Source: an uncultured Pseudomonadota bacterium (GTDB lineage Bacteria; Myxococcota_A; UBA796; CAJQPC01). From it: a stretch of 64,000 nt of DNA. The position numbers and the translations under genes are program-made. Within the stretch, counting starts at the first letter, position 1; the number at the start of each line of letters is the position of its first letter. Shown piece after piece: positions 25,633 through 34,084 of this stretch. The DNA is taken from the NCBI GenBank assembly GCA_913060515.1, contig CAJXRZ010000007.1, positions 1-64,000 on the forward strand, given 5' to 3'. The notes beneath the pieces are model-generated. The model was not told where the DNA came from and made no database searches. It saw nothing but the letters and a program-made list of their open reading frames with translations.

Positions 25633-25638
25633 TAGGCT
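25633..25638 (+). promoter_or_regulatory. -10-like TAGGCT, leaderless start at 25645
   Basis: TAGGCT lies exactly 6 bases before ATG at 25645 with no ribosome-binding site. The same TAGGCT-N6-ATG layout recurs at 50322. Confidence 0.45.
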
Positions 25639-25644
25639 CCAGTG

Positions 25645-26559
25645 ATGGACATCCTATCCGAGCTCCTCACCACCCCCCTCTCCGAGCCCCCCACCCACGC
25701 CGAAGCGTGGAAGGCCCAGTGGCAGACCAGCACCGGTCCGATGGGCGTGCGCGCCTTGATGGGCGGGCTGCGCAGCGACCGCCCCGCGTGGGCATTCGCT
25801 TGGGGCTACCAGAGCGCTCTGCACTGCATGGTGCCAAGCCTTCAGGGTGTAGGCGCCCTGGCCATCAGCGAAGGGCGGAACACCCGCCCAAAGAGCATCG
25901 CGACCACTGCAGCGAAGGGGCGCCTGAAGGGCCGCAAGAGCTACGCCTTCTTGGGGGAGCACGCAGACTGCATTCTGGTCTTGGCCAGAGCCGGCGAGGC
26001 GGATGGGCGGCCGATCTTGAAGCTCTATCCAGTGGCCTCGATTGCGGAGGGCGTCATCCATCGGCCCCTGGGGCCGACGCCTTTCTTGCCGGAGGTCCCT
26101 CACTCCGCACTGGAGCTGGATCTGCCTTCCCCCCCTCCCTTGAAGGGCGACGGGTGGTCCGACTATAGCAAGCCCTTCCGCACCTTGGAGGACCTCTTCG
26201 TGATGCTTGCGATGCTGGGACACGGCGTGCGCATCTGCCGGCTGACCGGTCAGGACAGTGAGCTGGAGGCGATGCTCCCACTCATTCTGGCCCTGCTCTC
26301 TCTGAGCACCCAGGATCCCAAGCTTCCAGCCCTACACCGGGCCCTTGAAGCTTGCCTGAACCAGGGCCTGGAACGGCTCAACGCCCTGCCCTGGGCAACA
26401 CACGCCCAGGAGACTCAGCAGAGATGGGTGCGAGACCGCACGCTCTTCGCGCTGGGCTCACCGGCTCGCGCTGTTCGCATCGCGCGGGCTCGGGCTCACC
26501 CCAGTCAGAGAGATGACACTCTGCTTTTGGGGCCAATGGATATGGTAATCCCCTTATGA
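25645..26559 (+). CDS. protein weakly resembling acyl-CoA dehydrogenase
   Basis: 304 residues. The stretch FAWGYQSALHCMVPSL, then ALAISEGRNTRPKSIATTA and LKGRKSYAF near 95, follow the order of the middle domain of acyl-CoA dehydrogenases, where a substrate-facing loop is followed by a phrase like 'G-x-K-x-[FY]-[IV]'. The C-terminal helical part is shorter than in true dehydrogenases and no catalytic Glu can be placed, so the assignment is tentative. The stop overlaps the start of the REC-PAS-kinase gene (ATGA), which suggests a functional link. ATG at 25645 is chosen over GTG 25642 from the position of the TAGGCT element. Confidence 0.55.
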   Translation: MDILSELLTTPLSEPPTHAEAWKAQWQTSTGPMGVRALMGGLRSDRPAWAFAWGYQSALHCMVPSLQGVGALAISEGRNTRPKSIATTAAKGRLKGRKSYAFLGEHADCILVLARAGEADGRPILKLYPVASIAEGVIHRPLGPTPFLPEVPHSALELDLPSPPPLKGDGWSDYSKPFRTLEDLFVMLAMLGHGVRICRLTGQDSELEAMLPLILALLSLSTQDPKLPALHRALEACLNQGLERLNALPWATHAQETQQRWVRDRTLFALGSPARAVRIARARAHPSQRDDTLLLGPMDMVIPL

Positions 26560-27998
26560 AGCTCTCCTGCCTGGTAGTCGAAGACGACCCGACCAACCGC
26601 ATCTGGGTCACTCAGCTCCTCCGGCTGCGCGGGCTAGAGGTGCAGGCGGTCGCCAACGCCGAGGCCGCCCTGGAGTTGCTGCACGAGCGCTCCTTCGATT
26701 TGCTGATCGTGGACTGGGTGCTTCCAGAGATGGACGGGCTGACCTTGACCCGCAAGGTTCGGGTGAGCCACCCCGACACCATCATCTTGGTGGTCACCGG
26801 CCGCACCGAGGCGGGGGCCCTGGAGCAGGTCATGGCCAGTGGGGCCAGCGACTACTTGGCCAAGCCCTTCACCGCACCGGCCCTCTACGCCCGCTTGGCC
26901 GTCTCCGAGGCCAGAGTCATGGACCGCCGCAGCCGGCAACAAGCGGAGGGCGAGGTCCGCACCATCGTGGAAGGCATCCCCGATGCCGTCGTCTTTTGGG
27001 ACACACAAGGTACGATCCGCAGGGTCAACGACAGCTTTACGCGAATGACGGGCCGCAGCTCCGAGTCCTGCATCGGCCGGAAAAAGGGCATCCTGTACCT
27101 GAACCCGGAGGAGTGGAAAGCCGACAAGAAGCGCTTCAAACAGAAGGACTCCGTGCTCTATGAGCGCAGCTACCTGAAGGCAGATGGCGCCCACTTTCTA
27201 GCGGAGAGCAGCACCGGCCCCGTCACAGCCCAAGGCCAACAGGTGGGTTGGGTCACCATCTTCCGAGACATCTCCCGCCGGGTGGAGATGGCTGAGCGTC
27301 TACGCATGACGGACCGACTCGCGCAGATCGGACTGCTCAGCGCAGGCGTGGCCCACGAGATCAACAACCCCCTGACCTTCATTCTGATCAACCTCAACGT
27401 GCTCAGCCAGGAGCTTGGGGATCTGGACCCGGAAAAGAAGGACGCGGTGATCCAGGACCTGCTGACCGTGGTGGCCGACGCCGAAGAAGGCTGTCAGAGG
27501 GTGACCGAGATCATCAAGGCCTTGCGCACCTTCGCGCGCGGCGACGACCACCGCCCCGAGAAGGTGATGCTCTCCGAGCTGGTCTCCAACGCCCTGGTCG
27601 TGCTCAATGCCACCCTGCGGCGCCGGGCTCAAGTCATCACCCACTTCGACGATGCGCCCACGGTCCTGGCACCTCCAGGCGATCTGGCCCAAGTGATCAT
27701 CAACCTGATCAAGAACGCCGAGGAGACCATCGGCCACGACGAGCGCGGCACGATCAACATCCACGTCGGCACGCTCAATGGCCAGGCCCTCTTGGAGGTC
27801 CGCGACGAGGGTCCGGGCATCCCCAACAACGTGCAAGTGCGCATGTTCGACGCCTTCTACTCCACCAAGGCGGGGCGCAACACCGGCCTGGGTTTGGCCA
27901 CCTCCCAGAGCATCGTGACGCGCCTGGGCGGGGTCATCACCTGCGAGAGCTACATGGGCCGCGGCACGACATTCAGGGTGCTTCTACCGCCTGCTTGA
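26556..27998 (+). CDS. receiver-PAS-histidine kinase
   Basis: 480 residues, cytoplasmic, with no membrane helix. An N-terminal receiver has the phospho-Asp53 (LLIVDWVLPEMDG) and the conserved Lys in YLAKPF near 103. A PAS domain covers about 130-250 (IVEGIPDAVVFWDTQG; DGAHFLAESSTGPV). HisKA has His267 (AGVAHEINNPL), and the HATPase shows NLIKNAEETI, DEGPGI and NTGLGLATS. The receiver at the N-terminus implies that phosphate enters from another kinase and modulates this one, or is handed on. It overlaps the preceding gene by ATGA and the convergent hydrolase gene by 26 bases. Confidence 0.92.
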   Translation: MKLSCLVVEDDPTNRIWVTQLLRLRGLEVQAVANAEAALELLHERSFDLLIVDWVLPEMDGLTLTRKVRVSHPDTIILVVTGRTEAGALEQVMASGASDYLAKPFTAPALYARLAVSEARVMDRRSRQQAEGEVRTIVEGIPDAVVFWDTQGTIRRVNDSFTRMTGRSSESCIGRKKGILYLNPEEWKADKKRFKQKDSVLYERSYLKADGAHFLAESSTGPVTAQGQQVGWVTIFRDISRRVEMAERLRMTDRLAQIGLLSAGVAHEINNPLTFILINLNVLSQELGDLDPEKKDAVIQDLLTVVADAEEGCQRVTEIIKALRTFARGDDHRPEKVMLSELVSNALVVLNATLRRRAQVITHFDDAPTVLAPPGDLAQVIINLIKNAEETIGHDERGTINIHVGTLNGQALLEVRDEGPGIPNNVQVRMFDAFYSTKAGRNTGLGLATSQSIVTRLGGVITCESYMGRGTTFRVLLPPA

Positions 27999-28836
27999 TG
28001 GTGCGCAGCAAGGCCTGGTTGGCAGCGCTTCGCCCACCGGCCAGCCACGTGATGGACTCGGGCAAGCCCTCCTGCTCATTGATGCGCACCCATGGGAGAC
28101 CCTGAGCGGCCTGAAGCATGCGCTCTGCGTGACGCAGCTCGCCAGGTTGAGCATGGTCCCGCTCTGCCTGAAGCCTCCAATAGCCGCAGGGGAGCTCTCC
28201 TACATGGCGCACCCCTTCCCGGCTCTGCCAATAGCTCTCATCGTCCAGGGCGTGTCCAAGGGCGGGAATGAGACGGGTACCGCCGGCGGTGATGATCTCC
28301 CGGTCTGAGGGACCCTCCCAGTCCACCAGGGCCTTCACCGGTCCCGCAAACGAGGCCAGTGCGCCCGCCGCCATTGACAGGCCCAGAGAGATGCTGACCA
28401 CCACGGTGCGTTGGGGGTCCACCTCGGCCCGGGCCTGAAGTACTTCGAGCACCACGCGCACCTGGTCCTGATGCTCCGGACCGCCGTAGTCTTCTTCTCC
28501 CCAAGACTTTCCACGGCCCGCGGGGTCAAAGGTGGCGCAGACCACGCCGAGACCGGCGACCTCGCTGGCGTTCACCGCTTGGCTGAAGCCTTCGAAGACT
28601 TGGCTGTCATCGTCTGTGCCCGGGGTGATCAGCACCAAGGGCCATGGCCCCTTCCCCACCGGAATCCAGAGGTGCACATAGGTCGAGGTGCCGGCGTGAC
28701 TGAGCACCGTCAGCTCATCGGGGCGCACGCTCGTTCCCATCGCGCGACGCAGGCGGCGCGGCACGCTCTGAAGCCGGGTGACCCACACATCACGCAGACC
28801 GGCCACAAAACTGGGAGGAGCGGGCTTGGGCTTCAT
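27973..28836 (-). CDS. alpha/beta-hydrolase
   Basis: 287 residues. The fold runs through VHLWIPVGKGPWPLVLITPGT (strand and oxyanion region), FDPAGRGKSWG, the nucleophile elbow SISLG and a late ALVDWEG strand; the catalytic His is probably in the last third but cannot be fixed by eye. Related proteins are esterases or peptidase-like hydrolases; the substrate is unknown. ATG at 28836 has GGAG 5 bases upstream; GTG at 28842 would overlap the GGAG. Its 3' end overlaps the REC-PAS-kinase gene antisense. Confidence 0.8.
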   Translation of the reverse strand: MKPKPAPPSFVAGLRDVWVTRLQSVPRRLRRAMGTSVRPDELTVLSHAGTSTYVHLWIPVGKGPWPLVLITPGTDDDSQVFEGFSQAVNASEVAGLGVVCATFDPAGRGKSWGEEDYGGPEHQDQVRVVLEVLQARAEVDPQRTVVVSISLGLSMAAGALASFAGPVKALVDWEGPSDREIITAGGTRLIPALGHALDDESYWQSREGVRHVGELPCGYWRLQAERDHAQPGELRHAERMLQAAQGLPWVRINEQEGLPESITWLAGGRSAANQALLRTIKQAVEAP

Positions 28837-28860
28837 GGACACTCCGTGCGCGTGCGCGCC

Positions 28861-31002
28861 CTACTCTAGCCCGTAGCGGGCTTGGATCTCTTCGATGCGT
28901 GCCAAGTTCGGCCCGACGGTCGCCAAGTGCAGGCTACGCGGCGCGGCCAGCTCCACCACGGGTCGGTCATCGGTGTTCAGCACGCCGCCCTGGCCCAGCG
29001 CGCGAACGCCCTCTGGTCCCAGCGTGGGCGCGATGGGCAAGGCATCCAGCTTCGGGGCGCCCGTGCTGCCCATCAGCAGGACATCCCCTCCTTCCAGGGG
29101 CTCAAAAAGCCAGGTCTGGGGGAAGACGGAGGTGAAGCTGGCCACGATGCTCTGGAACTCAGTGGGGGCCAAGCCGTAGAGCTGAATCCACTGACAGAAC
29201 ACGCCATCGGGAGCCAGGCGGCCCTCCCCCAGCAGCCAATACTCCACCGTGAAGAGGTTGGAGACCCCAGTGATCCAGGGGTTGGAGGGCTCGGAGATGA
29301 TCACGTCAAAGTCCGGCCCCGTCTGCGCCAGTACGGCCCGCGCGTCCTGCACGAGCAGCTCCGTGCGGGGGTCGTCCAGGGGTTTGCCGTTGACGTGGTC
29401 GAAGGCGTGGCTGGCCTGCACCACCTTGGGCTCCAGCTCCACGAGCGTCAGGTGGGTCAAGGTGGGGAACTCCAAGACCGCGCCGGCCGTCACCCCACTG
29501 GCCAAGCCCACCACCAGGGCGCGCTCAGGATGGGGCGCCATGGCCATTGGGATCTGACCCGAGAGCAGCTGGGTCGGCATGTCGTCCCCGGTCGAGGCAT
29601 CCACTTTGCCGTTCAAAGAGAGCCAGACATTGCCCGTGCGGGTGCTGCGTCCCAAGGCCACCGAGCCGGTGCGGCCCTCCTCGTAGGACAGAAGGGTCCA
29701 TCCCTCTTCCGCGAACTTCCGCACGCCCGCTGCGCTGCGGTCCCCCAGGTCCGAGACCCGGTTGTAGACGCCCACCGCGTAGAGCTTTCCGTCCCAAGGC
29801 GGGAGCAGGAGCGCGAGCAATGTGACCGCCACAAGCCAGGGAACTCCTTTCTTTTTCCCCAAAGCAACAGCGCCAAGTGCGAGCAACACAGCACAGAGGG
29901 TGACCACCCCTTGAATGCCAAGGGCTGGCAGCAAGACCAATCCGGTGAGCGCTGAGCCCACCACTCCGGCCAAGGTGTTGGCGGCCAGGACGGCTGCGGT
30001 GGCTTGGCCCCCTTCCCCGCCAGCTTGGCGAAGGGCGGCACCAAAGGCCAGGCCAGAGGCGACCGGTGCTCCCGCCATGGTCAGGACAGCCAAGGTGAGC
30101 TCCGCCGCCCACATCCCGCTGGCTCCAAAGACCTCGTAGAGCTGAGCCAACAACAGAGGTGCCTGCCCAAAGACGAAGGCGCCGCCCAACGCCAGCACGC
30201 CCATGGCACCCACCGCCGCTGGCAACACCCAGGCCTGCGTCCAGCGACGGGCCAAGGCCGCACCCACCGCAATGCCACCGAGGAAGGCCGCCAGGACCCA
30301 GGCGAAAGCGTAGATCGAAGGCCCCAAGAGCACCCCACCCAGACGCATCCAAGCCACCTCTAAGGCCATGCCGCACAGCCCGGTCAAGGCAGCGGCGAAG
30401 ATGGCTTGGGGACTCAGAGCCTCTCGGAGCTTGGAGACCCTCTCTGGAGCAGCCAGGGGCAGCGACCAGGCCAGAGCTGCGATGAGCAGGCCGCAGCCGA
30501 CCGCCAAGCGCTCCGAGCCACTGACACCGAAGATGGGCAGCAAGAGATGGGGAACGGCCAGCACCCCCAGCATCGCGCCTAGGGTGTTGGCGCCGTAGAG
30601 CCCCGCCAGCGTGCTGCGATCTTGGATGCCTCGGGCCAACACCGGAAGGGTCGCTCCCAGGGCCAGCGCGGGCGGAAGGGTCAGAATCAGAACCACAAGC
30701 GCCTGCACACCCAGACCAGGGTGGCTGCGAACGAAGGGCGTCAGAGCTTGCAGAGCCCAGGGCAAGCCCAAGGCCCAGAGGGCTGCCCCGGCTTCGAGCT
30801 GAGCATAGCGGCGGGCGGGCGGTCCGCGCAGCTTCTGGCCCAAGAGGCCGCCAAGGCCCAAGCCCCCGAACAGGGTCGCCACCGTCAGGGTCACCGCCAC
30901 CGCTCCGCCACCGAAGAGCAGCGCGAAGCGGCGCATCCAGAGCACCTCGTAGGTGAGCGCTGTGGCACCCGAGAGGGCGAGCAGGAGGTGCAGGCGGCTC
31001 AT
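28861..31002 (-). CDS. transporter-like membrane domain fused to aminopropyltransferase
   Basis: 713 residues. The first two thirds are about twelve hydrophobic helices (starting LLLALSGATALTYEVLWMRR, typical of 'fused MFS/spermidine synthase' proteins). The last third is a spermidine-synthase-like Rossmann domain with VVGLASGVTAGAV (cosubstrate loop), LVELEPKV and IISEPSNPW. Soluble relatives transfer aminopropyl groups from decarboxylated AdoMet; whether the fused form acts on polyamines in the membrane is not established. ATG at 31002 overlaps the upstream stop (ATGA), coupling it to the M28 peptidase. Confidence 0.87.
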   Translation of the reverse strand: MSRLHLLLALSGATALTYEVLWMRRFALLFGGGAVAVTLTVATLFGGLGLGGLLGQKLRGPPARRYAQLEAGAALWALGLPWALQALTPFVRSHPGLGVQALVVLILTLPPALALGATLPVLARGIQDRSTLAGLYGANTLGAMLGVLAVPHLLLPIFGVSGSERLAVGCGLLIAALAWSLPLAAPERVSKLREALSPQAIFAAALTGLCGMALEVAWMRLGGVLLGPSIYAFAWVLAAFLGGIAVGAALARRWTQAWVLPAAVGAMGVLALGGAFVFGQAPLLLAQLYEVFGASGMWAAELTLAVLTMAGAPVASGLAFGAALRQAGGEGGQATAAVLAANTLAGVVGSALTGLVLLPALGIQGVVTLCAVLLALGAVALGKKKGVPWLVAVTLLALLLPPWDGKLYAVGVYNRVSDLGDRSAAGVRKFAEEGWTLLSYEEGRTGSVALGRSTRTGNVWLSLNGKVDASTGDDMPTQLLSGQIPMAMAPHPERALVVGLASGVTAGAVLEFPTLTHLTLVELEPKVVQASHAFDHVNGKPLDDPRTELLVQDARAVLAQTGPDFDVIISEPSNPWITGVSNLFTVEYWLLGEGRLAPDGVFCQWIQLYGLAPTEFQSIVASFTSVFPQTWLFEPLEGGDVLLMGSTGAPKLDALPIAPTLGPEGVRALGQGGVLNTDDRPVVELAAPRSLHLATVGPNLARIEEIQARYGLE

Positions 31003-32465
31003 TGACCCAGAGAGGGGAATGCGGTCGAGAAGGCAGGAAGAAAGCGGGTGACCCCCACCAATATGCCGCACAATCCGGCGAGAACCAGGGGAGCCCAGCG
31101 CCAGCGCGGAACAGCCAAGGCCAGGGCGGCCAGCGGCCAGCACACCAGCGCGCGCAGGGGCAAGTACCAGACACCTTGACCGGGCAAGAGGTGGTGAAAG
31201 ACCAGCTCCCTCCAGGTGGCCGGTGCGCAGAGATAGAGAGGGAGCGCCGCACCAAGCAGGCCCACGAGTGGACGCCACTTGCCTATGGCCAAGGCCAGCG
31301 CTCCCAGGGACAACCAGATCCCCATGATTGGATCAAAGAGACCGCAGGCCAGCGCCAGGCCCCCGAAGGCCAAAGCCCCCCCTTGGCCTGCACGCTCCTG
31401 TTTGGGCCAAGCGCTGAGCACAGCGCAGCACCCCAGCAACCAGCACAGGGTCAGGGGGGTCGCCAAAGCCGCCGCCTGTGGCCGCCCCCAGCCAGCGATT
31501 CCCCAAGCCAAACCGCCAGCCAGACAGCCAACCAAGGAGGCTGCGAGACCGTGCAGAGCCGCCTTCCAACCCCGCCAAGCTACAGGAGTGACACCGAGCC
31601 CTGCGACCCAGAGCAGCCAGACCAAGCCCCCTGGCAAAACCACCCCCAGCATAGGGAGAATCAAGGCGGCGCTCGGCTCAGGACTGGGCAGCGGCCTGGC
31701 GTGGGCCATGCGAATCAGGGTGCGATGCAGAGCATCCAGCGCGGGGACTTCCACCTGACTCAAGTCGTCCTGGACGCTGTGGTAGGGCCAGTAGATCCCG
31801 CTGCGGCCGCGCCCCAGAAGGTGCATGGAGAGCACCCCCGCTTCCGCGAAGGGCGCATGGTCCGAGCGCTCAATTCCAAGCTGACGAGAGACCACTCGAT
31901 AGGCCACTGGTGCTTGGACTTCTCGATGCTGGGCAAGCCAAGTGAGCGCCTCATCACCCCAGAGCGGGCCCAGCCCAGTCGCGCTGAGCTGCCCTTGCCC
32001 GACCAGATCCAAGGCGACCACCAGTCCAGGCTCAGGCGGAGCGTGATTGGCGACCCAGTCCCGACTTCCAACCAGTCCCAGCTCTTCCGCCCTAGGAAAA
32101 GCCACACACACTTGGCTGGGAGGCGGCACGGCTGCCAGGTCCTCGGCCAAGACCACCAAGGCCGCAACCGCTACGGCGTTGTCGATGGCACCGGGTACCG
32201 AGGCGTGCACCGCGTCGGTGTGGGCCAAGAACCAGAGTGCACCCGACTGGGCCTCGCCCCCACTGCAGGCGAAGAGGACGCCAGGGTCACCGACCGTCTG
32301 GGGCGCGTAGTTGTTTGCGCGGAGGCGCTCTGTGACCCAAGCCAGCGTCTTGTGTTCGCCAGGCTGGTCGTGTGCCCGCGGACCATGGGACAGCACCACC
32401 TCGGTGTAGTCCAGAATCCGTTCAGGGGAGGCTTGGGCCAAGCCCAAGGTGCACAACCAAAGCAT
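30999..32465 (-). CDS. M28-family metallopeptidase with membrane C-terminus
   Basis: 488 residues. A short signal-like N-terminus leads to a di-zinc M28 domain with ligands His82 (AHTD), Asp95 (GAIDN), catalytic Glu127 with Glu128 (RAEELGL), an Asp near 156 (VALDLVG) and a late His (WPYHSVQDD). All five positions are present, so it should be active, probably as an extracytoplasmic aminopeptidase. The C-terminal half (from about 270) is a run of hydrophobic helices. It shares four bases with the aminopropyltransferase-fusion gene. A -10-like TTAGGC (32473-32478) is 7 bases before ATG 32465. Confidence 0.87.
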   Translation of the reverse strand: MLWLCTLGLAQASPERILDYTEVVLSHGPRAHDQPGEHKTLAWVTERLRANNYAPQTVGDPGVLFACSGGEAQSGALWFLAHTDAVHASVPGAIDNAVAVAALVVLAEDLAAVPPPSQVCVAFPRAEELGLVGSRDWVANHAPPEPGLVVALDLVGQGQLSATGLGPLWGDEALTWLAQHREVQAPVAYRVVSRQLGIERSDHAPFAEAGVLSMHLLGRGRSGIYWPYHSVQDDLSQVEVPALDALHRTLIRMAHARPLPSPEPSAALILPMLGVVLPGGLVWLLWVAGLGVTPVAWRGWKAALHGLAASLVGCLAGGLAWGIAGWGRPQAAALATPLTLCWLLGCCAVLSAWPKQERAGQGGALAFGGLALACGLFDPIMGIWLSLGALALAIGKWRPLVGLLGAALPLYLCAPATWRELVFHHLLPGQGVWYLPLRALVCWPLAALALAVPRWRWAPLVLAGLCGILVGVTRFLPAFSTAFPSLGQ

Positions 32466-32472
32466 GCCCAGG

Positions 32473-32478
32473 GCCTAA
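32473..32478 (-). promoter_or_regulatory. -10-like TTAGGC, leaderless M28 gene
   Basis: TTAGGC on the minus strand lies 7 bases before ATG 32465, with no ribosome-binding site. Confidence 0.35.
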
Positions 32479-32490
32479 CGTCCCGCTTCT

Positions 32491-32670
32491 CTAGTTGATG
32501 TTGGAGACCACGGTACTTGCGGTGTTCAACCAGAGATTCGAGAGCGCGCTGCTGAAGGCATTGATGGACACGATGATGCCCACGCTTACGACCCCTGCAA
32601 TCAGGGCGTACTCGATGGAGGTCGCGCCTTGACGGGCAAGACGACCGGTACGCTTGATGCGGCTCAACAT
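32491..32670 (-). CDS. Flp-type prepilin
   Basis: 59 residues. A basic leader (RIKRTGRLARQG) ends at Gly15, followed by ATSIEYALIAG with Glu and Tyr at mature positions 5 and 6 and a hydrophobic helix, the hallmark of Flp/Fap pilins processed by a TadV-like peptidase. Such pilins assemble thin adhesive pili through a Tad apparatus, but none of the tad genes is in this window, so it is an orphan here. ATG at 32670 has GGAG 5 bases upstream. It is divergent from the cyclase operon. Confidence 0.9.
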   Translation of the reverse strand: MLSRIKRTGRLARQGATSIEYALIAGVVSVGIIVSINAFSSALSNLWLNTASTVVSNIN

Positions 32671-32814
32671 GGGAACTCCAGGGGGCTTCACGACAAATTG
32701 TGACATATCGCGACAGAAGCCGCAAGGCACAACTTTCCCTTGGCCTTTCGAAGAGACCCATCGGCTCCTTGACTGCCTGCCTGTGCGTTAAAGACGGACT
32801 CTAGAGGAGATTCC

Positions 32815-33438
32815 ATGGACACCCCCGGCCCTGTCCTAGAGCTGCACGGCTTGCTCGCTGAGCGCACCACCCACCGAGATCCCGCGGTCATCGCAGATCT
32901 AGATGCACGCATCCGTTCACGCTTTGAGCGCCCTCTGGCGGTCATGATAACCGACATGGCGGGCTTCTCGACCATCACCCAACAGGCAGGAATCATTCAT
33001 TTTCTTGCACTGATTCAGCACATGCACGGCCTCTGTGTGCCGGTGATTGAGGCCCACGGTGGCCACTTGATCAAAGCCGAAGCAGACAACCTCTACGCGA
33101 GCTTCCCCGAGCCAATCCTGGCGGTGGACGCCGCCGTGGCCATGCGGGCGGCTTGCGATGCAGACGCCAAGCTTCGCGGCGTTTTGGACCGTGTACGGGT
33201 CGCCATCGGCCTGGGATTTGGCCCGATCCTGGACATCGATGGCCACGACTTCTTCGGCGATCAGGTGAACATGGCCAGCAAGCTGGGCGAAGACATCGCC
33301 TCCGCTGGAGAGATCCTTCTGACCCGGCAAATGGCCGAGCAACTCTCCGAGCATCCTCTGGCGTCCGCCCTGGTGCCCCACAGCGCAAAGATCTCCAAGG
33401 TAGAGCTCGACTACTTCAGTCTGGGCGTGGTCGGATGA
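32815..33438 (+). CDS. class III adenylate/guanylate cyclase-domain protein
   Basis: 207 residues, soluble and made almost only of a cyclase homology domain. Metal-binding Asp47 (ITDMAGFS) and Asp91 (KAEADNLYASF) are present. Lys87 sits at the adenine-specifying position, suggesting ATP to cAMP. The transition-state stretch reads VNMASKL, so the Asn is kept but the usual Arg (N-x-x-x-R) is Lys, which could lower activity. ATG at 32815 has a good GAGGAG upstream and TTAAAG as a possible -10. It overlaps the globin gene by ATGA and heads a five-gene operon. Confidence 0.87.
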   Translation: MDTPGPVLELHGLLAERTTHRDPAVIADLDARIRSRFERPLAVMITDMAGFSTITQQAGIIHFLALIQHMHGLCVPVIEAHGGHLIKAEADNLYASFPEPILAVDAAVAMRAACDADAKLRGVLDRVRVAIGLGFGPILDIDGHDFFGDQVNMASKLGEDIASAGEILLTRQMAEQLSEHPLASALVPHSAKISKVELDYFSLGVVG

Positions 33439-33824
33439 GCGAGACGACGCCGACCCCGAGCGACTTTGAAGCCCTGGGCGGAGCCGAGGGGGTCCAGCGC
33501 CTGATCAACCTCTTCATCGACAGAGTGTCCTCCGACTTCATCATTGGATTCTTCTTTGAGCGGGTCGATCTGGACCGGGTCAAGCTGATGGAGGCCAGCA
33601 TGGCCTGTGTTCACCTGGGTGGACCTGGGGAATACGTGGGCCGTCCAGTCGGCCGCACCCACTCGCCCTACCCCATCAACGCCGGGCACTTTCGCAGGCG
33701 CCTTGCAATCTTGCGCACGGTGCTGACAGAGCAGGACGTCGACCCCGAGATCATCGCCCGGTGGATAGCCCACGACCAGGCTCTCGAGGCCAAGGTCACC
33801 AACGGACAGGAGTGCGCCCAATGA
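33435..33824 (+). CDS. truncated hemoglobin-like protein
   Basis: 129 residues. The start DFEALGGAEGVQRLINLFIDRV fits helices A-B of truncated globins, and GEYVGRPVGRTHSPYPINAGHF contains His76 at the proximal haem-ligand position followed by the usual hydrophobic H-helix lead. It should bind haem and a gas such as O2 or NO; no enzymatic partner domain is fused. The start overlaps the cyclase stop and its stop overlaps the next start (ATGA each), so it is made together with the cyclase and may serve as its gas or redox sensor (inference). Confidence 0.85.
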   Translation: MSETTPTPSDFEALGGAEGVQRLINLFIDRVSSDFIIGFFFERVDLDRVKLMEASMACVHLGGPGEYVGRPVGRTHSPYPINAGHFRRRLAILRTVLTEQDVDPEIIARWIAHDQALEAKVTNGQECAQ

Positions 33825-34084
33825 CCCCACACGAAAAGGTGGAGCTGGTAGACGAAGACGCCTTGCCTGTTGGTACGGGCGGTGATGGGTGGCCTGAAGA
33901 GAAGGACCTGTTGAGCCCGCCGCCTCCTTCGAGCCTCCCCGAGGAGACGCCTGGGGACCGCGGCTCCGACTTCACCCTGCTCGAAGACGACACGGAACCC
34001 ACGGATCCCGGATGGGCGGAGTCCAGCGCGGATCTCGAGCCCAGCGACTTTGAAGACGATGGCCTTTTGGAGCTCCAGGAGTGA
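33821..34084 (+). CDS. small acidic protein of unknown function
   Basis: 87 residues, strongly acidic (many Asp/Glu) and Pro-rich in the middle (LLSPPPPSSLPEE), with no predicted membrane segment and no known motif; probably disordered. ATG at 33821 overlaps the globin stop, and its own TGA overlaps the GTG of the first ABC gene (GTGA). That position, and codon use like its neighbours, make it a real gene; a tether or adaptor between the soluble proteins and the exporter is possible but unproven. Confidence 0.7.
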   Translation: MTPHEKVELVDEDALPVGTGGDGWPEEKDLLSPPPPSSLPEETPGDRGSDFTLLEDDTEPTDPGWAESSADLEPSDFEDDGLLELQE

